Source of the DNA: Amblyomma americanum
Taxonomy: Eukaryota; Arthropoda; Arachnida; Ixodida; Ixodidae
Assembly (NCBI RefSeq): GCF_052857255.1
Contig: NC_135502.1
Span: forward strand, 154,449,868-154,513,867
Direction: 5' to 3'
DNA length: 64,000 nucleotides
The notes below the pieces were generated by a model. The model saw only the letters and a list, made by a program, of their open reading frames with translations, did no database searches and was not told the origin of the DNA. A program made the position numbers and the translations under genes. The first letter of the stretch is position 1. Each line of letters begins with the position of its first letter. Below, in pieces: positions 1 through 10,373 of this stretch.

Positions 1-608
1 GACACCGTTCCACTACCAACTACCAGCCACGATCCAGCTTCAGCAACGCGCCGCGCCCAAGGCTCGATGCTACACCCCGCCCGCGACCTGCAGTCGCCAC
101 CCTGACAACCCCTGCTACCTGTCACATCGCATCGGAGCTGCCCACCCGTCGACTGTGCGCCACCGCCTGCGGGGCCCCATTACCACCGCAACCCTGGGTC
201 CTCGCCTGCTAACCAGGTATGCCAGGGCAGCCCAACCGCGGCCTCAACCATAAAGCGCCGCAGCCCTGGCCCCTGAAGCCACCTGACCCAGTACCTCAGG
301 GGCGCAGCCATGGACCTGGCCTCCAAGGCATCGCAGCCGGCGCCAAGGAGGCGGTCGACCGAATTCACCGGAACGGCGCAGCCGCGCGCACTCGGAAGAC
401 CGTGACAGGGACCAAGATGCCAACCGTCATCGTGCGGGAGGCCAAGCCCTCGGAGCGAAGCAGATGATCGGCGGGTGCGTGGCGCGGCCGCCAACCGATG
501 CACCGGCGGGAGCTGTAGAACTTCGAATCTCGATCCCAGGAAGGCGGAAAAGATCAAATAATGTTGCCCCTGATTCTGTGTTCGGGAGGCTTCTTAAGGA
601 GGGGAGGA
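1..608. other. Unresolved GC-rich sequence leading into a polypurine tract
   Basis: This GC-rich segment has short proline- and arginine-rich open stretches on both strands, none of which I recognise. It ends in a purine run at 596-608 (AAGGAGGGGAGGA) followed directly by TGTGGG. That is the arrangement expected of a polypurine tract next to a 3' LTR, so the segment may be the 3' internal end of an LTR retrotransposon entering from the left. That is inference only; no retroviral-type domain is visible here. Confidence 0.3.
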
Positions 609-1130
609 TGTGGGATACACTGGTATCCCCTCCTCGTACCCCGCGCCAGCGGCGACCGTGACTTACACGGGCGCGCTGGCCACCAGGAATGTGTAGAGAA
701 GGCACCCCTGCGACTCTGCTCATTTCCGCCCGAGCACTGACGTGACGTCACGGCAGCGCGCTGCCTTCGGCGGAGAGGGTAGCACACCTAAGCTTGACGG
801 CAACGATTTGCGGCCAGGGAGGAAATGCCCGAAGGGATAAAAGGTAGGAACGCGCGGAGGGAAGCGACTCTCGCTGCCGGACCTTACCGAAGTGCCCCAC
901 GGACCCCTTCCGCTGCCCGCCGGCCCCCGTACGCCAACGCCAGACGACGTCAACGACCTGGTGAGCTGCTGAACATCTATTTTACGGATAGAACATTCTT
1001 CTGCAGCGTACTTTACCTCGCGTTAGAATAATAAACTATTTCCTAGCGTGCCCTGCAGTTGCCTATTTCGTCCGGACCTGCCGTGGCTGCGACTCAGGGC
1101 CACGGGTTGGGGAAACGTGTTGCGTACTTG
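609..1130 (+). mobile_element. Probable LTR (3' or solo) of an LTR retrotransposon
   Basis: The segment begins TGTGGGATACACTGG immediately after a polypurine tract. It carries a TATA-like GGATAAAAGG near 833-842 and AATAAA-type polyadenylation signals near 1028-1034, the order of promoter and poly(A) signal expected inside an LTR. It also holds a TGACGTCA palindrome near 742. The right edge is uncertain, around 1105-1135, and there is no second copy in the window to fix it. It does not match the LTR of either Ty3/gypsy element described below. Confidence 0.4.
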
Positions 1131-1220
1131 AATAACGCCTGCGTGTAGCTTGCACGGAAGCTCGCCTTCCCGGCCGGCTGGATGCAGATTGACCCCATAA
1201 TATATATATATGTATATCGG

Positions 1221-1452
1221 TGCCGCTGCGGTGGGTGAGTGGTTATGCGCTCGGCTGCTGGCCCGAAAGACGCGGGCTCGATCCCGGCCGCGGTGATCGA
1301 ATTTCGATGGAGGCGAAATTCTAGAGGCCTGTGTATTGTGCGATGTCAGTGCACGTTAAAGAACCCCAGGTGGTCGAAATTCCCGGAGCCCTTCACTACG
1401 GCGTCTCTCACAGCCTGTTTCACTTTGGGACGTTAAAACCCTTTAAACCAAA
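1221..1452 (+). mobile_element. tRNA-derived SINE (tick Ruka-like family)
   Basis: The head resembles a tRNA with a box A region (GGTGGGTGAGTGGTTA) and a box B-like region (GGGCTCGATCC). It is followed by the family body shared with other copies in this window: GATGTCAGTGCACGTTAAAG, CCCAGGTGGTCGAAAT and a GGACGTTAAAACCC end. An AT dinucleotide run precedes it at about 1199-1216. SINEs of this kind use RNA polymerase III promoters inside the head and depend on LINE enzymes to move. Confidence 0.85.
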
Positions 1453-1503
1453 CCTACCTGCCTGCCTGCCTGCCTGTCTCTCTCTGTCTGTCTGTCTCTC
1501 TGT
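1453..1503. repeat. Simple repeat (CCTG)n then (TCTG/TCTC)n
   Basis: A tetranucleotide run directly follows the SINE tail and abuts the broken 3' end of the minus-strand gypsy reverse transcriptase. It marks the point where that element is truncated. Confidence 0.9.
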
Positions 1504-2323
1504 TCTATAATCGGGAATAAAGTCGCTGTAGTATCCAGTGAAACCCAAGAGCGACTTTACTTCTTTCTTGGTCGTCGGTATCTAGGCTTGCTCTATATTG
1601 ACCAAGATGTCTTTCGTCGCGATGCGGCCCATCCCCAGCTTTTGTCTTAGGAAAGAAATGGCTTCAAAGCCCTCCTCACATTTTGATGGTTTTATGGTCA
1701 ACCTGGCTTGCTGAATTCTGTCAAATAGTTTTTTCAGCGTAATTACATGCTCGTCCTACGCATCTGTTACCACAAGGGTGTCATCAATATAGTGCCCACA
1801 CTATAAAGCCCCTCCAAAATCTTCCTCATTAGCTTCGTGAATATTGCGGAGGCTGTCTTCAAACCAACGGCGTCAATTTAAACTGAAATAAAACCGCCGA
1901 GCAAGATAAGACAGTCTTCTCTTTCGACAAATCTTCCGTTGGTATTTGCCTGTACCCTTTAGCTAAATCAAATTTAGACATTAGCTTTTGTGAGCCACCT
2001 TAGCAACACCACGTCCGCTCTTGGTATAGGTTCAGCATCAGGTACTATGATGTCATTTAGCCGTCGAGAATCTACACACAATCGGTTAGTATCATGGGGC
2101 TTTTTGACAACCATGAGAGATGCATTGTATGCTGACCACAACCTCTCAAGCACACCAAGCTCCAACATATCCCGTACCTCATTTTCAATTGATTCTTGAA
2201 GTACTAAATTTAGTCGGTATAGTTTTGTATTTATTGGTCGATCTGTAGAGAGATCTAATTTGCAAAATATGACATTCGTTTTGCCCAACACATTCTCTTG
2301 CTTTGGAGTAGAGCCTTTATCTG
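1503..2323 (-). pseudogene. Ty3/gypsy reverse transcriptase fragment
   Basis: On the minus strand from 2323 the sequence gives the RT fingers and palm. Visible motifs include ENEVRDMLELGVLE, VVKKP, RLCVDSRRLND, PDAEPIPR, then KFDLAKGYRQIP after a frame change. Further on come FQFKLTP, a YIDDT-like active site (about 1780) and the thumb/connection motif KSLLGFTGYYSDFIPDY near 1510-1560. It is interrupted by several stops and frameshifts and ends at a simple repeat. RT would copy the element RNA in cytoplasmic particles; this copy cannot. It directly continues the integrase text at 2600 once the SINE is removed. Confidence 0.85.
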
Positions 2324-2589
2324 TGACCGCAGTGGTGGCCAAGTGGTTGAGCATCCGGCTCGCATGTGGGAGGTGCGGGGTTCGATTACCAGTGCTGCCA
2401 GGTACCCTCCGGTGATACAATGATTACAAGCTTTACCGTGGTTTGGTGCTCTGATTCTTTAGGGTGAAATGCTTGGGAAATTAGCCTCTGACCCTACCTT
2501 GAGAAATGGAAAATACCTTGTTGTATGGTGCTGTTTCTCCGTAGATTCCCTTGCGCCATAAACACCCATAATCATTATCGTCATTATCA
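2324..2589 (+). mobile_element. tRNA-derived SINE, second family, with 10-bp target duplication
   Basis: The head is tRNA-like (GTGGCCAAGTGGTTGAGC as box A, GGTTCGATTAC as box B). The body is unlike the Ruka-like copies, and the tail is made of ATTATC/GTC repeats. Both flanks carry CCTTTATCTG (2314-2323 and 2590-2599), a target-site duplication. The insertion lies between the integrase and RT parts of the gypsy element and so is younger than it. Confidence 0.88.
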
Positions 2590-2599
2590 CCTTTATCTG

Positions 2600-3525
2600 A
2601 GATCTTCTGTCTTCATTCAACTTGGGGTTCATTAGCACCTTATCTCATCCTACAATTTTCTTCCCATTGCACATGGGCACCTCGGCAACATAATTAGTCT
2701 GCTCCGCCACTACCGAGCATGCTACCTTGGGGGCGTACCGTACGGGCACTCTTTGTATTTTTTCAACATGTTTGCTTGGAAAACCTTCTTGGTGTCATTT
2801 ATCAATAATTCATAATCCATGTCATTTTTCTTTTGCGTCACAAGGTAAGGGTGCTTTCATTGCATCAGTATCTTATGATCTGTGGGTAGCAGGAGGAGAA
2901 CCCTGTTACCCGTATTCAGATTTATGTGAGTGGTTTTCTTGTCATAGTAGCCCTAATAGCGTTCGCGCGCCCTTTCCAGGCCTCTATGTGACAGGCTGAA
3001 CGTTTCCTCCAACTTGCCCCACAACTCAAGAACATATGTGTATGTTGTCTTGAGATCTGATGTAACCTCTTTGTTAGCCCACAGCTCCTTGAGTATTGTA
3101 CGTTAACCTCTAGCGGTTCTCTAATACAACATATCGAAGGGAGAGAAACCAAAACACATTTGCAGTACTTCGCTGTAAGCATATAAAAGAGTTGGGAGAT
3201 ATCTATCCAAATCAGTAGGTCTCACCTGGCACATTTTCCTGATCATATTTTGAGGGTGATATTGATCCGCAAAACAAGTCCATTACACATGGGATGTTAC
3301 GGTGTTGTTAGCAACTGCCTTACTGACGAGAGGCGCTCAACCTCCTTCATTAGTTCCCGTGAAGTTCGAGCCCTGGTCACTCAAAATTTCCTTCGGCAAC
3401 CAATAACGCGAGAACATCGCCACAAGACCCTCCGCCACTTTAATACTCTCAATCGTGTTTAATGGAATAGCGTCCGGATAACGAGAGGTCACGTCAACCA
3501 GGGCAAGCACTTATCAATTGCCCTT
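2600..3525 (-). pseudogene. Ty3/gypsy integrase core and C-terminal region (split gene)
   Basis: From about 3510 downward the minus strand reads ALVDVTSRYPDAIPL and VAEGLVAMFSRY, then LSDQGSNFT, the second catalytic aspartate block of a DDE integrase. Next come a CQVRPTDLDRYLP.LLYAYSEV block, FSPFDMLY and a C-terminal VFQANMLKKYKE motif, with several frameshifts. The N-terminal zinc-binding part of the same integrase lies at 10457-11215, separated by the PLE insertion. After VFQANMLKKY the sequence passes through a short linker into RT, so integrase is upstream of RT. Confidence 0.82.
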
Positions 3526-3544
3526 ATAGACAGTTCAGTTGGTA

Positions 3545-4471
3545 CAGATGGTACAGATGCATCTTTTGTGAAACAGTGCAAAAAAACAGCGGACAAAACC
3601 AAGGACACGAGACGAGCGCTGACCATCAAGTAATGTTTTATTAGCAATACATTGTGCTTATATAGGAAAAACACGCACAAAAAGTACATCACATGTTACA
3701 CTAAAATTGATAAACCGATGCCGAGAAGCAACGTGATGCTCAAAGGCCTCTAAGAAAAGCTATCTCTTTGTCATAGTGTGTTACTGATGGTTTCCTAACA
3801 CACTTTGGCTCTTGACTGATAGGGAAAGCTTGTATTACTTTTCGCGTGGACTGAGAACAGTGCGTGTAAAGCACCTTTGTGCTACGCCACATGACAGTGC
3901 AATGGTTCTTCTTCATTACTTCACACTTTTTACAGTCCTTACCAAGTATGAAAGCGCCTTGTTATTCTAGATTATATCTTTGCTCCTCCAAACTTTTTTG
4001 AAGCAACGTCTCGTCTGCCCGATGTACAAGGCTCTGCAGCAGAGGGAATTTGGTATGCAAGCCATTTTCGACAAGCGACGAACTTGTCTTTGTGCGCGGT
4101 GCAACACACTTTTCTTTTTCTCATGGTTCCCTATCCCTTTAGATCGCCGAACTTAACTGCTTTAGTTTGGTGGGAGCTGATATAGCTACATGTACTCCAT
4201 ACAGACTAGCCACATTTTTCAGCCCATCGGTGATGCGTTGTACATAGGAAGCAACAGCAACTATTCCTTTTTTTTCATTTGGCTGTCATGGGTTTGCTGA
4301 GTGTCCTGCTGTTTCACGCACTTGAGCAAACTAGAGCAGGCCTATGTTACTGTAAAGATTGTTTGGCCGGCAAGCCTAATCCTAGAGAGTTGAGACTGGA
4401 AACTGTCGCAGAGAGCATGATGACAGAAATTTGTCACAGAATTCCGAAGGCGGAAACTGACAATGCCGGTT
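3545..4471 (-). pseudogene. PLE C-terminal region with GIY-YIG endonuclease remnant
   Basis: From 4270 downward the minus strand reads VASYVQRITDGLKNVASLYG and VAISAPTKLKQL, the RT-to-endonuclease linker of PLEs. This is followed by ALYIGQTRRCF near 4010-4030, the GIY-YIG nuclease signature, and a cysteine/histidine-containing stretch. The 3' untranslated part ends in AATAAAAC and the PLE tail at about 3555. Several frameshifts are present. The domain normally nicks DNA to prime reverse transcription. The upstream RT half is at 7063-7625, displaced by the Kolobok insertion. Confidence 0.78.
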
Positions 4472-7062
4472 TTAAGGGCACAGGGTAAGGTAAAATTAGA
4501 AAAAAATCGTTTTTTTTCTTTTGGAATTTTAGAAGTTCAATTCTTTCTACACATCTTCCATGATCGCACTTTCCTCAGAAAGCCATATTTACGGCTGAAA
4601 AACGCTTTTTCCGAAACCAAGTAGTGAGCGGCCACTCCCCCTTTCAGGATTAACGTCAATTTTTTCAACCAAAAAGTCCACCACCTGATTTCAAAACTTG
4701 TCTAAAATCAGCTACATATAAAAAATTGTCTGGTAACTATTGTACAGCTCCTCTTTTTTAGCCAAGACAATCCTGAGACGCTTTGCACGTTTTTTCCACG
4801 TTTCTGCAACCTTCATGCAGCTGCGTCCGAGTGCTATCCCTTTCGATCAGTATTGTAAATTGTGCCGGTGTTGGTTGCTGCTGATAAGTTGAGATGCCCA
4901 GGGCAAAGAAGGCCTTCGTCAGGCGTGAATTTCACGGCAACCGCTACGCTCATCGTGAAAAAGCAAAAGGATGTCCACGACCGAATGAGATCCCGAACGC
5001 CGAACGCGCCAGCTCCTCGACATCGAAGCTTTCAAGATTTTCTCTGTGCTTCCAGGAAGAGGATGTGCTACAGAGCAGCAGCCAATATGCCTTAATGGAC
5101 ATGGACGGCATTTGTGCCGCAATTACACAGATTTGTGTGTGAAGAGAGTGCGGTGGAAGTGTTGAGCTCATCGAAATTGTGACAAAACGGGTAGCTGTTG
5201 CAAGCGTTTACAGTTTGAACTGTGAAGTGTGTAGTGCCGCACAACGATTTGAGACGTCGAAGAAAACTACTTCTGGCCTCTATGAATCCAACCTCAGGTT
5301 AGTGTATGCCTTGAGGTCCATTGGTAAGGGAATGGCTGCAGGAAATATACTCTGTGCTATGCTAAACCTTCCTAAACCGCCGACAAAGTTTGCGAAATAC
5401 AATCAAGAGCTTCTAGGTCACATCGAAGCTGCTGCTCAGGAGTCGATGAAAAGGGCAGCTGACGAAGCTGTGCAGCTGATTGAGGGGGATAAAGACATCG
5501 CAGTTGCTCTTGATGGAAGCTGGCAGAAGCGAGGCCATACTTCCAATAACGGCATAGTCTCTGCGACCAGTGTAGACTCTGGGAAAGTGCTGGATGTGGA
5601 GGTTTTGTCTAAACGTTGTCCAAAGTGCAGCATCAAGGGTACAAACAGTGACCCCCTTCATAGAGAGGTGTGCCAAAGCAACTACCAAGGCACCAGAGGT
5701 GGAATGGAAGTCGCAGGAGCACTGAAAATTTTCGGCAGGAGTGAGGAGCTTCACGGCGTTCGATACGTCAAATACCTTGGGGATGGTGACAGCAAGGCTT
5801 TTATGGCTGTGAAGGCACAAATGCCATATGGTGATTCCGTTGAAATATCCAAGGTTGAGTGCATAGGGCACGTGCAAAAAAGGATGGGCACAAGGTTACG
5901 AAGGCTAAAAAAAGGAAACAAAGCAGGAAAACTCTCTGATGGAAAGAGCCTCTCGGGCCGAGGCCGACTGATTGATGCAGTAATAGACAAGCTCCAGACG
6001 TACTATGGTTTGGCCATCAGAAGAAATGTAGGAAACCTGGATGAAATGCGAAAGGCCGTTTGGGCAACCTTCTTCCACTTATCGGCCACAGACGATGACC
6101 CATGCCATGGACTTTGCCCAAAGGGACCTGATACGTGGTGTGCCTTCAACAGAAGTCAGTCAGAGGGCAAGCCATTTTTCCACAAGGAGAGTTTGCCTGC
6201 ATCTGTCTTGGAGGCTATCAAACCCATTTATAGGGAGCTATCGAAGGCTGAGCTCCTAGAGAAGTGCCTGCATGGGCGAACTCAAAATGCAAATTAGTCG
6301 TTCAACCATGTTGTTTGGGAACGCGCGCCAAAGAATGTGTTTGTTAGGCTTCGGACCCTACGGATGGCAACACTGGACGCTGTTCTTTCATTTAATGATG
6401 ATAGCATCGCACGGGCCAACGTTTTGAAGGCGTGTGGATTGAACCCAGGGAGCAACACCATCAAGTGGCTGGGGGAAGCTGACCATAAGCGCATGTACTT
6501 TGCGGACCGAGCAACACGACAGCTTACAAAAGAGGCCCGACAGTCAAAACGACAAGCCGAAAAGCGAAAAAATGACGGCGACAGTGACTACGAAGCAGGG
6601 GGCTATTAAACCAATTACTATGGAGGCGTTTCTGCGAATAAAAAATGGTTTTTCACATCTTTTTTCTCTTTACGCTCTATTATCTCAAAACAGTGTTTTT
6701 TCTTACAAAGGTACCATTATTTCCAATGCCTTTCAAGAGAGACGGCTGATTTTTTTTTGCAATCATCTACATGAGTGTTGCCAACTACTGAACTAGAATT
6801 AAGCTATTTCACTGAGCAGTTATTCTGTTATGAATTTTGAAATGCGCAAAGAAAGTCGAAATTTTTGTACTACCGGAAAAAATTTTATTAAAAAATCGAA
6901 TTTTCAACACATTTCAAATATTCTAGTTCAGTAAAAACAGCACAAAATTTGGCAAACAATTATATATGTATTATTAGGCTACTGTTATTAGTTAGTGAGA
7001 AACATGTACCTCAACATGGCCTAAAATGCATGGGAAGTATAGGGCTTACCCTGTGCCCTTAA
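4472..7062 (+). mobile_element. Kolobok-like DNA transposon with TTAA duplication
   Basis: The termini are perfect 14-bp inverted repeats, GGGCACAGGGTAAG at 4476-4489 and its complement at 7045-7058, each flanked by TTAA (4472-4475 and 7059-7062). TTAA targeting together with the transposase type inside fits the Kolobok superfamily; piggyBac also uses TTAA but has a different transposase. The element interrupts the RT of the minus PLE, and the related plus PLE copy near 9590-9615 has the same sequence without it. It contains one transposase gene flanked by AT-rich untranslated regions (4490-4893 and 6610-7044). Confidence 0.88.
4894..6609 (+). pseudogene. Kolobok/Mutator-like-domain transposase, two nonsense codons
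   Basis: One reading frame of 571 codons begins MPRAKKAFVRREFHGN and ends in a basic, acidic tail (KRQAEKRKNDGDSDYEAGGY). It stays open except for two in-frame stops, TGA at 5140-5142 and TAG at 6295-6297. The central block VALDGSWQKRGH (Asp about residue 207), then KVLDVEVLSKRCPKC, YLGDGDSKAF (Asp about 297 and 299) and GHVQKRMGTRLRRL are typical of the Mutator-like transposase domain found in arthropod Kolobok-type proteins. The two aspartate blocks are candidate catalytic residues. No frameshift is evident, so the element was probably active fairly recently. The enzyme would cut and paste the flanking inverted repeats in the nucleus. Confidence 0.85.
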
Positions 7063-7625
7063 CAATTTTTGAATGAATTGTGGGGGTACTAAGGAGCGGT
7101 TCAGTTCATCTAGGTTTGTATTTCGAGCATACATGACCGGAACCGAACCGAAAACGTAAATCCAAGCACTGCAACCCATCTTCAATGGTGCCTCACAGTT
7201 GAATATCAGCCCTACACCAAACTTTCTGAATACCTTCAAAATATCAGCCATACACGCTGCTAAGCGATCGCGATCTCTAAACACCAGGTAGCGTCAAGAA
7301 TCAAGCGCAGCGGAATAAAATTCTTAATGCTTCATTGAAGCACAGGGATGAAAGGTGTCGTTGCAGAAAGAGTAATACATGGTGTTGCCACATGCTCTTT
7401 TCCGAGAATATTGACCGAAACGAGACGTCGACCTTATGTGTTTTCGCACTGAAAAATATCTCCAGCTGAAGTTTCTTGCACTCGCCAACTTGTGCGCACA
7501 GTCGTTCAAGGCTAAGGTTGTTGAGATGCGCCACCGCTTGATTCTTCGTCTCAGCTTCCTTCAAGGGTGATACTCCGAAGTTCTTGACAATCGCTGCTAA
7601 CGCTTTTTCTTCAAAAGGCGGCAAA
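7063..7625 (-). pseudogene. PLE reverse transcriptase fragment
   Basis: Two minus-strand blocks are visible. At 7624-7301 there is VKNFGVSPLKEAETKNQAVAHL, then FFSAKTHKVDVSFRSIFSEK, which is a PLE RT N-terminal block. At 7284-7063 there is VFRDRDRLAACMADILKVFRK with NRSLVPPQFIQKLL, which lies just after the RT active site. The YVDD region between them is deleted. The last codons run into the TTAA of the Kolobok insertion and resume at 4471. The same blocks occur on plus at 9304-9640. Confidence 0.8.
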
Positions 7626-9303
7626 AATTTTTGCGGCCTACCTCCGCCTGCAAGGCCTGGAGATTTCTCCTGAAAAATCCTCCATTGTTGCCTTTACACT
7701 TAAGAGCATGTCCTATTACCCCGTACGCAGAAATGCGACAACACTACCCTACGAAAGAAGCCATCACTTTTTTGGAGTAATCATCGATCGTAATCTAACA
7801 TAGAGCCCATATGTCTCGTACATGAAAAGGCGACTGACATCGATCGTTAACGTTGTCTCCTCTTTTGGAGGGAAGTCGTGGGGAGCATCAATACAGTCGG
7901 TGCTCCAGTTGTACACTGCATTATCCAAGAGATTCGTTCCATGCAGTATCCCTGCCCTAGGAAACTTATGGAAAACGAACATACGGTGTCTGCAAAGTGT
8001 TCAGGCTGAAGCTCTGCGTACGTGCCTAGGACTGCCAAAATGTGCGTCTACAGCCGCAGCAGTACTCATCGCTGAGGAGAATCCAGTGAATGCTTATGTC
8101 TCAATCGAAGCCTTGAGAGCGCATTTTCGTCACCTCTCTCGGAGTTTCGCACACCATCTTGCCAGTCTTCCTGCTAACCGGCCGAGAACATCGTATGCGA
8201 AAAATGATTTATCGACGACAGTACTAAAACAGACCGCTCTAGAATAATTGCATGAGAAACACGGACACCGACTGCACGTGTACACTGATAGCTCAGTGAC
8301 TCCTTCCAGTTCCTCGGGCTCCTAGTCATCCCCTTAAAGACCATAGTTAAGAAAGTGAGAACATCACACCGGATTTCATTGCCTGGTGCAGAACTTACTG
8401 CCATTCGTGTCGCCATTGAGCATAACAGTGAAGAAACACCCCATCAATGGTCTGTTTTCGCTGATTTTATGGTAGCCATCCAAGCGTTACAATCTACTCT
8501 TCGTCATGGGTCCCATGAACAACTTGTCGCGGAAATCTGAGAACTCCACCACACAGCCATCAACAAAAGGCACGATATTTTTTACCAATGGCTGCCAGGA
8601 CAACAGCGGTATCGCAGGCAACCATCGCGCGGATGAGGGCGCGCGAACTGCTCACCATGAGGCTGATTGTGTGTCCATCCCCATCTCGAGAGTCGACGCA
8701 GCGAGTAGGCTTAGACCACTGTCACGGGACATCACACATGCCGCGTGGAACTCAGGCCCATTTTCGCATTCGCGTTTAAAAAACCTTGGACCCAGATCTC
8801 AAGCTCCGGCTTCCATGCGGCCTACCAAGACGTGAAGCAACTTTATTGTGTCGCCTCTGGCTTGGTGTAGCTTTCACGAAGCACTACTCCTTCTTAATAG
8901 GTAAGACTGACAGCCCTGCATGTGCCATCTGCGGGTGTGATGAGACTATAGCCTACATTCTTTGTGAATGATCTGCCTACAGAGCCGAAAGAGTCTCTCT
9001 GCCATGCACTGGAACATCTAGACCTGCGCCTACTGAAGGAATCGAAGATTCTCGGCAACTGGCCGTTGCGCTCGTCGGCAATGTAGGCCTCCAAGGCACT
9101 GCTCTGCTTTTTCAGGACCTCTGGCCTGCACAATAGGCTGTGACTTTACTGAACGCTGTGACTTTGCATAGTGACTTTAATTTCCTGCAACTGTCTTTTC
9201 TCCTACCTCTTCTTCTCCCCTCACCCGTTTCTCGCCGTCCAGGGTAGCAAACCGGCTAATCGCCTGGTTAACCTCCCTGCTTTTCCTTCTCCTCCACCTT
9301 ATC
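7626..9303 (+). mobile_element. I-clade LINE, 5'-truncated, inside the PLE insertion
   Basis: The insert begins within the RT thumb region and runs through an RNase H domain and a C-terminal zinc knuckle. A pyrimidine-rich 3' untranslated region follows (about 9140-9303), with the GGGTAGCAAACCGG and CCTGGTTAACCTCCCTGC motifs seen in tick LINE tails. It separates the two opposed PLE copies. The 5' truncation is the usual product of target-primed reverse transcription. Confidence 0.75.
7640..9131 (+). pseudogene. I-clade LINE ORF2 C-terminal part (RT thumb, RNase H, CCHC)
   Basis: The reading begins LGLEISPEKSS and LGVIIDRNLT (RT C-terminal motifs). It continues through KSWGASIQSVLQLYTAL to the RNase H signature VYTDSS, then AELTAIRVAIEH, FADFMVAIQAL and GIAGNHRADEGART. 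A CAICGCDE...C zinc knuckle lies near the end at about 8920-8970. RNase H carrying D, E, D/H positions identifies the I group rather than CR1. Stops and at least three frame changes show it is dead. The catalytic RT palm is missing by truncation. Confidence 0.78.
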
Positions 9304-10217
9304 ATGTACGTGGAAAGGGGAATCGAGAGGGAACTATCGGAACTGTACCTTAAGACCATGAGGTATGTTGAAGACTATCTGGAGTTTACAGACGGCGTTC
9401 ACTTAGCAGTGCACATGGCTGACATTTTGAAGGTATTCAGAAAATGTGGTGCAAGGCTGGAATTCACCTTGGAGGCACAATCAGACGATGAGTTGCAGTT
9501 CTTGGATTTGCGCTTCCGGTTGAGCCCCGTCATGACTGTTGAAAATATAACCGTAGATCAACCAAATCGCTCCTTAGTTCCCACTCAAGTCATTCAAAAA
9601 ATGTTAAAAACGGCATTGTCACTTCCTGCCATTAGAATTCTTGAGAATATCCTGTCACTTTGCTCTCAGCGACAATTTCCAGTCTAAACTTTCAAAGATT
9701 AGGCTTGCCGGGTACTCAAGCTTTAGAGCACCAGAGGCCTGCTCTCGTTTGCTCAAGTGGGGGAAACAGCAGGACACTCAGCAAACTCGTGACAACCAAA
9801 ACGAAAAAGGAAAAGAGTTGCTCTTTTTCCCTACCTACATTGCATCACCTATGGGCTCAAATATGTGGCTAGTCGATATGGAATAAATGTAGCTATATCA
9901 GTTCCCATGAAACTAAAGCAGTTATGTTCGGCAATCGAAAGGAAGAGGGTCTACTACCAAATTGCACTCTCTTGCCGAGCTCTCTATACATCAAGAAGAC
10001 GGGACGTTTCTTAAAGGTTGCAGAAGCACAGAAATAATCTAGACAATAACAAGGAGCTTTCATGTTTGGTAAGCCACTCTAAAAAGTGTGAAGTAAATAA
10101 AAAGAAGGAAAATGCTGAGCCTTGTGGCATAGCACAAAGGTGCTTTACATCCACTGTGATCAGACCACGCGAGAAGAATGGAAGCTCTCAATATCAGTCA
10201 AGAGCCAAAATCTGTTA
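9304..10217 (+). pseudogene. PLE RT C-terminal half and degraded GIY-YIG domain (plus copy)
   Basis: It opens at the RT active site, which reads YVEDYLEF rather than YVDD, so the catalytic aspartate pair is altered. HMADILKVFRKCGARLEF, DELQFLDLRF and RSLVPTQVIQKML follow. After a frameshift come the linker VAISVPMKLKQL and a degraded nuclease motif (LYIKKTGR, near 9990-10010, where LYIGQTGR is expected). It is homologous to the minus copy at 3545-7625 and gives the uninterrupted state of the Kolobok target site near 9600. Confidence 0.8.
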
Positions 10218-10373
10218 GCAAACCGTCAGCTACTCTCAATGACAAAAAGATAGCTGTTCTTGGTGACTTTTGAGCGTCGCATTGCTTCTCTACCTCATGT
10301 TTTATCGATTTTAATGTAACATGTGATGTACTTTTTGTCTGTTTTCTCCCTTTGTAAGCACCAGGTGTGTCCA

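Noticed and set aside
180..557. Long open stretch on minus in the first 600 bases
   Set aside because: It is explained by high GC content. Composition is arginine- and proline-heavy with no motif, and the plus strand leads into a polypurine tract.
1235..1295. tRNA-like box A and box B
   Set aside because: These are SINE heads (also at 2327, 18600, 20255, 43950, 56125, 56490). They do not form a complete tRNA and are followed by SINE bodies.
1239..1436. Open frame on plus reading MVMRSAAGPKDAGSIPAAVI
   Set aside because: It lies wholly inside a SINE. The same text recurs in other SINE copies and is not a gene.
2600..3520. Reading the integrase-before-RT order as a copia-type element
   Set aside because: RT and integrase motifs are Ty3/gypsy type, so Gmr1-like order explains it better.
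3555..3640. Hammerhead ribozyme in the family A PLE tail
   Set aside because: I could not find both CTGATGA and GAAA boxes in order in this tail.
5413..5877. 154-codon frame on minus
   Set aside because: It is antisense to the Kolobok transposase and has no motif.
4472..7062. Calling the TTAA element piggyBac
   Set aside because: The transposase carries the Mutator-like block (DGSWQKRGH, GDGDSKAF), which fits Kolobok, and not piggyBac motifs.
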